Source: Thiomonas sp. (lineage in GTDB: Bacteria; Pseudomonadota; Gammaproteobacteria; Burkholderiales; Burkholderiaceae_C). From it: DNA of 15,446 nt. The position numbers and the translations under genes were made by a program. Positions 12,823 through 15,446 of this stretch are shown here, one piece after another. The notes below the pieces were generated by a model, which saw only the letters and a list, made by a program, of their open reading frames with translations, did no database searches and was not told the origin of the DNA. The stretch is from positions 1 to 15,446 of the forward strand of contig DAIDHU010000425.1 in NCBI GenBank assembly GCA_027451915.1. Direction: 5' to 3'. Each line of letters starts with the position of its first letter. Position 1 is the stretch's first letter.

Positions 12823-13239
12823 TTACAACCCGGCCCAGCGCGCTATCTCTCGCGCGGGCATCACGCCGCTATGACGCCGCACTTCCTGTCCGTTGCGAAA
12901 AAGCAGCAATGTGGGGATGCTGCGGATCCGGTGGCGCACCGAGGCCTGCGGGTTGTCGTCCGAATTCACCTTGGCCAGCACGGCGCGCCCCAGCAGTTGC
13001 TGCGCGGCCTGCTCGAATTGCGGCGCCATCATGCGGCAGGGCCCGCACCACGGAGCCCAGAAGTCGACCAGCAGGGGCAGCTCGCTGCGCGCGACGAAGC
13101 GTTCGAAGTCGGCATCGCCCAGTTGCAGGGGCGCGGGGCCGAACAGCGCCTGGTGGCAGCTTCCGCATTGCGGATGCTGCTGCAGGCGCTCCTCGGGCAC
13201 ACGGTTGATGGCCGAGCAATGGGGGCAGACGACATGCAT
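12823..13239 (-). CDS. trxC: zinc-ribbon thioredoxin (thioredoxin 2 type)
   Basis: The 138-aa cytoplasmic protein begins with a zinc ribbon (Cys5, Cys8, Cys25, Cys28; CPHC and CGSC) and continues with a thioredoxin domain. The active site is WAPWCGPC with Cys65 and Cys68; the cis-proline is Pro109 in SIPTLLLF. This is the layout of TrxC, a disulfide reductase that in E. coli is induced by oxidative stress. ATG 13239 gives the short N-terminus typical of TrxC and has AGGAG five nt upstream. The gene is divergent from the CMD-like gene (173 nt) and 114 nt upstream of the cytochrome-porin on the same strand; the latter has its own promoter. The leader contains a 20-bp perfect palindrome and a CTCCT that can pair with the Shine-Dalgarno. 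Confidence 0.93.
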   Translation of the reverse strand: MHVVCPHCSAINRVPEERLQQHPQCGSCHQALFGPAPLQLGDADFERFVARSELPLLVDFWAPWCGPCRMMAPQFEQAAQQLLGRAVLAKVNSDDNPQASVRHRIRSIPTLLLFRNGQEVRRHSGVMPAREIARWAGL

Positions 13240-13244
13240 GGTGA

Positions 13245-13281
13245 CTCCTGCTGGACGAGGAGGCCGACCCCGGGGTCGGCC
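13245..13281 (-). promoter_or_regulatory. trxC leader: perfect palindrome and Shine-Dalgarno-pairing stem
   Basis: 13262-13281 is a 20-bp perfect palindrome (half GGCCGACCCC). Directly after it on the minus strand, CTCCT (13262-13258) can pair with the trxC Shine-Dalgarno AGGAG (13249-13245) across an 8-nt loop. The two stems share one nucleotide, so they may compete. Confidence 0.4.
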
Positions 13282-13296
13282 GACAATACTCCGTAA

Positions 13297-13326
13297 CGTA
13301 TATGGGCGCCACGAGACCGGCTTCAA
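13297..13326 (-). promoter_or_regulatory. candidate sigma-70 promoter of trxC
   Basis: On the minus strand TTGAAG (13326-13321) and TATACG (13302-13297) are separated by 18 nt, each matching four of six consensus positions. The transcript would begin near 13290, just upstream of the leader palindrome. Confidence 0.4.
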
Positions 13327-13412
13327 GCCCCTGGCGCGCGGGCCCCGCCACCTGTCTGCTGCGCTACGCTTCGAACGCAAATCCTCCCCCCTCGCCAGGA
13401 GCCTCGACCACC

Positions 13413-13958
13413 ATGCCGCGCATCGCCTACCTGCCCGCCGACCTTGCCGAACCCGCCGAACTGGTGGCGGCGATCCGCAGGCGGCGGGGCGGAGACCTGC
13501 TCAAGCTCGACCGCATGCTGCTGCACAGCCCGGAGTTCGCGTCGGGCTGGAACGCACTGCTGGGGGCCGTGCGCGCACGCTTGCGCCTGGACCCCCGGCT
13601 GCGCGAGCTGGCGATTTGCGCGGTGGCCCGGCTCAATGACGCGGCCTATGAATTCGAGCAGCATGCCCCGGAGTTCCTGGCCGTCGGCGGCAGGCAGGAG
13701 CAACTCGAAGCGCTGGACGACGTGGATGCCGCCAGCCGCGACGAGACGCGCTTCGACCCGCGCGAACGCGCGGCGCTGCGCCTGACCCGCGGCATGACCC
13801 GCGACGTGACCCCTTCGGAGCAGGACTTCGAGGCCGCCGCCGCCCTTCTGCCCCGCCAGGAACTGGTGGAACTGGTGGGCGTCGTGGCCTGCTACAACAT
13901 GGTGTCGCGCTTCCTGGTCGCGCTGGGCGTGCACAGCGAGATCGACCAGGCCGGCTGA
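13413..13958 (+). CDS. carboxymuconolactone decarboxylase/AhpD-like family protein
   Basis: The 181-aa all-helical protein looks like a member of the CMD/AhpD-like superfamily. Typical stretches are LLHSPEFASGWNALLGAVR, RLRELAICAVARLNDAAYEFEQHAPEF (with His84), ERAALRLTRGMT and the C-terminal LVELVGVVACYNMVSRFLVALGV. The AhpD redox motif ExxCxxC is not present (only Cys69 at that place), so peroxidase-recycling activity is unlikely; many CMD-like proteins of this type have no assigned reaction. ATG 13413 is chosen because the conserved sequence starts at once (MPRIAYLP); AGGAG lies 11 nt upstream, which is rather far. The gene is divergent from trxC and converges with the SDR gene, with a small hairpin around its stop codon. 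Confidence 0.82.
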   Translation: MPRIAYLPADLAEPAELVAAIRRRRGGDLLKLDRMLLHSPEFASGWNALLGAVRARLRLDPRLRELAICAVARLNDAAYEFEQHAPEFLAVGGRQEQLEALDDVDAASRDETRFDPRERAALRLTRGMTRDVTPSEQDFEAAAALLPRQELVELVGVVACYNMVSRFLVALGVHSEIDQAG

Positions 13959-13963
13959 GCCGG
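13951..13963. terminator. hairpin around the CMD-gene stop codon
   Basis: CCGGC and GCCGG enclose the TGA stop as a 3-nt loop; a further C4/G4 stem follows in the 22-nt gap before the convergent SDR gene. It shares the 11-mer GGCTGAGCCGG with the repeat at 10838-10859. Termination without a U-tract is uncertain. Confidence 0.35.
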
Positions 13964-13980
13964 AGCCCCGCGACGGGGGT

Positions 13981-14817
13981 TCAGGAAGGGTCGTCTTCCG
14001 GCGCCCGCCTGGGCTTGCGCCCCTGCAGGCGGGCCGCTCGATCCCACAGCCCGCGCGGCAGCACGTGCATCAGCTTGCTCAGCATCGCCATGGGCCAGGG
14101 GATGGTGGCGTAGGCGCGGCCACGGTCGATGGCGCGCAGGGCGCGCCGCGCGAAGGCGGGCGCGTCCAGCAGGAAGGGCATGGGAAAGGGATTGCCCGCC
14201 GTCATGGGCGTGGCGATGAACCCTGGGCTGACGGTGACCACGCGCACCCCGCTGCCGCGCAACTCCACGCGCAGGCTCTCCAGCGAACGGATCAGCGCCG
14301 CCTTGCTGGCGCTGTAGGCCGCATGCCCCGGCAGGCCGCGCACCCCGGCGACGCTGGCAATGGCCACCAGCGTGCCCGAGCCGCGCGCTCGCATCGGTGC
14401 GATGAAGGGCGACAGGGTGCCCAGCGCGGCCAGCCAGTTGCTGTGCATGATCTCGCCCGCCACCCGCAGGTCCGGCCCATGCGAGAGATCCACGCCATGG
14501 CTGATCCCGGCCGCGGCCACCACCACCTGCGGACAGCCCCAGTCCTGCAGCAACCGCACCGCGTGCTCGCACCAGGCCTGGGTATCGCGCAGGTCCACGC
14601 TGATCAGGCGCAGGCGCGCCGGATCCACCACCTGCAGTCCCTGGGCCTGCGCGCAGGCCATGGCGGTGGCGTCCAGCGCGCTGCCGCGACGCCCCACCAG
14701 CACCACGCGCCAGCCCCGCGCCGCATAGGCCTGGGCCAGCGCCGCGCCGATGCCGCTGGAGGCGCCGCTGACCACGGCCACCGAGGCCTCCCCGCGGGCA
14801 GTGGCGCCGGCCGTCAC
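13981..14817 (-). CDS. short-chain dehydrogenase/reductase (SDR)
   Basis: The 278-aa protein is a classical SDR with a Rossmann fold. The cofactor motif is SGASSGIG (Gly18, Gly22, Gly24), the NNAG position reads AAAG (101-104), and the catalytic residues are Ser155, Tyr168 and Lys172 (YSASK), followed by SPGFIATPM. Arg43 and Arg44 after the second strand (LVGRR) favour NADP(H), an inference. A basic C-terminal tail follows position 255. There is no ATG near the Rossmann motif; the start is taken as GTG 14817, which overlaps the lptC stop as GTGA and gives a normal 12-residue lead. The tight overlap implies translational coupling to lptC and hints at a role near the cell envelope or lipid metabolism; the substrate is unknown. 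Confidence 0.87.
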   Translation of the reverse strand: MTAGATARGEASVAVVSGASSGIGAALAQAYAARGWRVVLVGRRGSALDATAMACAQAQGLQVVDPARLRLISVDLRDTQAWCEHAVRLLQDWGCPQVVVAAAGISHGVDLSHGPDLRVAGEIMHSNWLAALGTLSPFIAPMRARGSGTLVAIASVAGVRGLPGHAAYSASKAALIRSLESLRVELRGSGVRVVTVSPGFIATPMTAGNPFPMPFLLDAPAFARRALRAIDRGRAYATIPWPMAMLSKLMHVLPRGLWDRAARLQGRKPRRAPEDDPS

Positions 14818-15404
14818 GACCCCGCTCCCTGGAGCAGATGGCCGCGCACGGCGCCATGCATGGTGAAGGTGCCGTCCAGGCCGTCCATCTGCAGATCGTC
14901 GCCCGAGAATTCGGAGGCGCCCTGCCGCACCGTGCTGGGACGGTTGGAACTGATGCGCCGCTCCTGCGGGAACACGTTCAGGAAACTGCTGCGCACGGTG
15001 ATGGTCTGCGCCTTCGGGGCCTCGCGCCGCAGCACGGCCTGGCCATACAACTGCACATTGCTGCCGTCGGCGTTGCTCAGCCCGACGTCGGCGCTGGCCA
15101 GGGTCACCGCGCCCTTGGCGTCGTGCACCCGCAGGCGAGGCTGCACGATGCGCACCGTCTGGTTGCCGGGAATATGCTCCATGGCGGCTCCGCTGAGCTC
15201 CGCGCTGGATCGCCCCAGGGAGTCGAAATTGCGGGTCTGGAAGTCCCGCAGGAAATAGTCGGGCTTTTGGGGGGCCGCGGCGGACGCGCCCGCACGGTGA
15301 ATGGCCAGCAGGGCCTCGCGCGCCACCCAGGCGCTGAAACCCGCCAGAAGCAGCATCAGCACCAGGGGCAGCATGGTGGACACCCGGCGCCACCACAGGA
15401 ACAC
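14814..15404 (-). CDS. lptC: LptC-like LPS export protein (start uncertain, may continue past the window)
   Basis: The 196-aa product resembles LptC, the bitopic inner-membrane protein that passes lipopolysaccharide from LptBFG to LptA. It has one N-terminal membrane segment (about residues 11-30, LPLVLMLLLAGFSAWVA), then a periplasmic beta-jellyroll region with the family-type features KPDYFLRDFQTRNFDSLG, QTVRIVQPRLRVHDAKG, and the closing GDDLQMDGLDGTFTMHGAVRGHL. The start used is GTG 15404, but the frame is open to the window edge, so the true start may lie outside; ATG 15374 is a shorter alternative. Normally lptA and lptB follow lptC; here an SDR gene follows, overlapping by GTGA. LptC sequences are weakly conserved, so the name rests on layout and motifs. 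Confidence 0.8.
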   Translation of the reverse strand: MFLWWRRVSTMLPLVLMLLLAGFSAWVAREALLAIHRAGASAAAPQKPDYFLRDFQTRNFDSLGRSSAELSGAAMEHIPGNQTVRIVQPRLRVHDAKGAVTLASADVGLSNADGSNVQLYGQAVLRREAPKAQTITVRSSFLNVFPQERRISSNRPSTVRQGASEFSGDDLQMDGLDGTFTMHGAVRGHLLQGAGS

Positions 15405-15446
15405 ATTCAGGCGCGAGCGTCGCGCGCCCTGGCGTGCGGCCGGCTG

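Noticed and set aside
13605..13660. AhpD-type redox CxxC in the CMD-like protein
   Set aside because: Only one Cys is present at the position; the second is Ala.
1..15446. CRISPR arrays, tRNA/rRNA genes, insertion sequences, prophage genes
   Set aside because: No regularly spaced repeats, RNA-gene landmarks, transposase or phage-like reading frames were found.

Overview
The window is GC-rich DNA (very strong third-position G/C preference in the coding frames) from what looks like a betaproteobacterium, most likely Burkholderiales. That placement is an inference from the mix of gene families: a gudX-gudD pair, lipB-lipA, a small DUF3149 membrane protein, a SWIB-domain protein and an LptC-type gene. 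No RNA genes, CRISPR arrays or recognisable insertion sequences were seen. I find 15 protein genes with good support, one of which (lptC) may run off the right edge, plus a weak fragment at the left edge.

Layout. 1-315 is mostly non-coding or an unidentified gene end, with a strong hairpin. 316-1191 (+) is an EamA/DMT exporter, convergent with a long minus-strand block. That block runs, in transcription order, SWIB protein (7423-7124), membrane-anchored TlpA-like thiol oxidoreductase (6953-6426), lipB (6294-5425) and lipA (5428-4475, ATGA overlap), a small cupin (4447-4118), gudX (3968-2634) and gudD (2610-1258). It therefore combines lipoate biosynthesis with D-glucarate dehydration. An operator-like cluster of inverted and direct repeats sits upstream of gudX.

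7637-10565 holds a divergent pair of aminotransferase-fold genes. One is a stand-alone domain (minus). The other is a MocR-type GntR regulator with an N-terminal winged helix (plus). Both have lost the PLP-binding lysine (Ala and Gln in its place), and a TGTCA-N5-TGACA palindrome lies between them. This is the best candidate for an undescribed regulatory pair.

10668-13239 contains a DUF3149 membrane protein (+), an unidentified 91-aa protein (-), an outer-membrane monoheme cytochrome-porin resembling the Cyc2 iron-oxidase family (-), and a zinc-ribbon thioredoxin of the TrxC type (-). The cytochrome-porin has a near-consensus FNR site at class II spacing from a -10 element. 13413-15404 contains a carboxymuconolactone-decarboxylase-like protein (+), then an SDR oxidoreductase and lptC (both minus), joined by a GTGA start/stop overlap.

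The intergenic regions are rich in long perfect inverted repeats. Several sit in 5' leaders (lipB, SWIB, trxC) or directly at stop codons (cytochrome-porin, DUF3149, CMD protein). They lack U-tracts, so their role as terminators is uncertain.
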